From Oscillospiraceae bacterium (GTDB lineage Bacteria > Bacillota > Clostridia > Oscillospirales > Oscillospiraceae): 6,103 nt of DNA. Location: the NCBI GenBank assembly GCA_016296235.1, contig JAEDJR010000115.1, positions 1 to 6,103 of the forward strand. Reading direction: 5' to 3'. Below are positions 5,997 through 6,103 of this stretch, piece by piece. Made by a program: the position numbers and the translations under genes. Every line of letters starts with the position of its first letter. Positions within the stretch are counted from its first letter, which is position 1. The notes below the pieces were generated by a model. It worked only from the letters and a program-made list of their open reading frames with translations, did no database searches and had not been told where the DNA came from.

Positions 5997-6103
5997 CCGG
6001 GGTACTGTCTTGGGATAGATCGATGGATCAGGATAACTGAAATCAGGATAATTAATGTCTACTGAACAATCGAAAAAGCCTTACGGCGCAAGACATAGAA
6101 GCC
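5997..6103 (-). pseudogene. Upstream remnant of repA with probable frameshift
   Basis: The RepA frame continues from 5996 up to 6080 and encodes a linker including DFSYPDPSIYPKTVP, then meets TAA at 6081-6083. Another frame is open from the window edge (GFYVLRRKAF...) to a TAG at 6059-6061. The two overlap at a run of five A on the plus strand (6073-6077). One extra base in that run would join them into RRKAFFDCSVDINYPDFS, which reads like a RepA linker. The third frame is also open at the edge, so the join is an inference. Nothing else was seen here. Confidence 0.45.

Overview
The window looks like part of an accessory, mobile-element-type region from a gut Clostridia-like Firmicute (Oscillospirales-type). 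The reasons are the strong AGGAGG-type ribosome sites, SLH domains, a BspA-type repeat motif, moderately high GC, and a RepA/ParB pair typical of Tn1549-like conjugative elements and related plasmids. Every convincing gene is on the minus strand, so biological order runs from high to low coordinates. No species can be named from the sequence alone.

Replication and partition end (6103 to 3574). First comes the C-terminal part of a replication initiator protein A (RepA, DUF6017-type C terminus). It lacks a ribosome site and is cut off by a stop upstream, so it is probably a frameshifted or truncated copy. It ends in a rho-independent terminator. Next is a 669-residue ParB-like protein with two ParB N-terminal domains, one helix-turn-helix and long Pro/Lys/Glu-rich linkers.

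Surface module (3504 to 1). Five closely spaced genes follow: a membrane-anchored protein; a secreted, distantly WxL-like protein; an SLH-anchored protein with a beta-solenoid stalk and a C-terminal domain that recurs in the membrane-anchored protein; a second secreted paralogue of the WxL-like protein; and a secreted acidic protein carrying a BspA-type motif, which runs off the window. Each has an N-terminal signal peptide or membrane anchor. The last two junctions have 4-nt gaps with the ribosome site overlapping the upstream stop region. A perfect 12-bp hairpin with a UUCG loop separates the first WxL-like gene from the SLH gene.

Interpretation. The five proteins look like parts of one cell-surface assembly: a membrane base, two paralogous small subunits, a cell-wall anchor, and a ligand- or matrix-facing protein. 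They sit beside the maintenance genes of a mobile element. I infer a role in adhesion, mating contact or surface remodelling; nothing in the sequence proves it. Apart from the RepA remnant, no gene looks broken. I saw no tRNA, rRNA, CRISPR array or insertion sequence.
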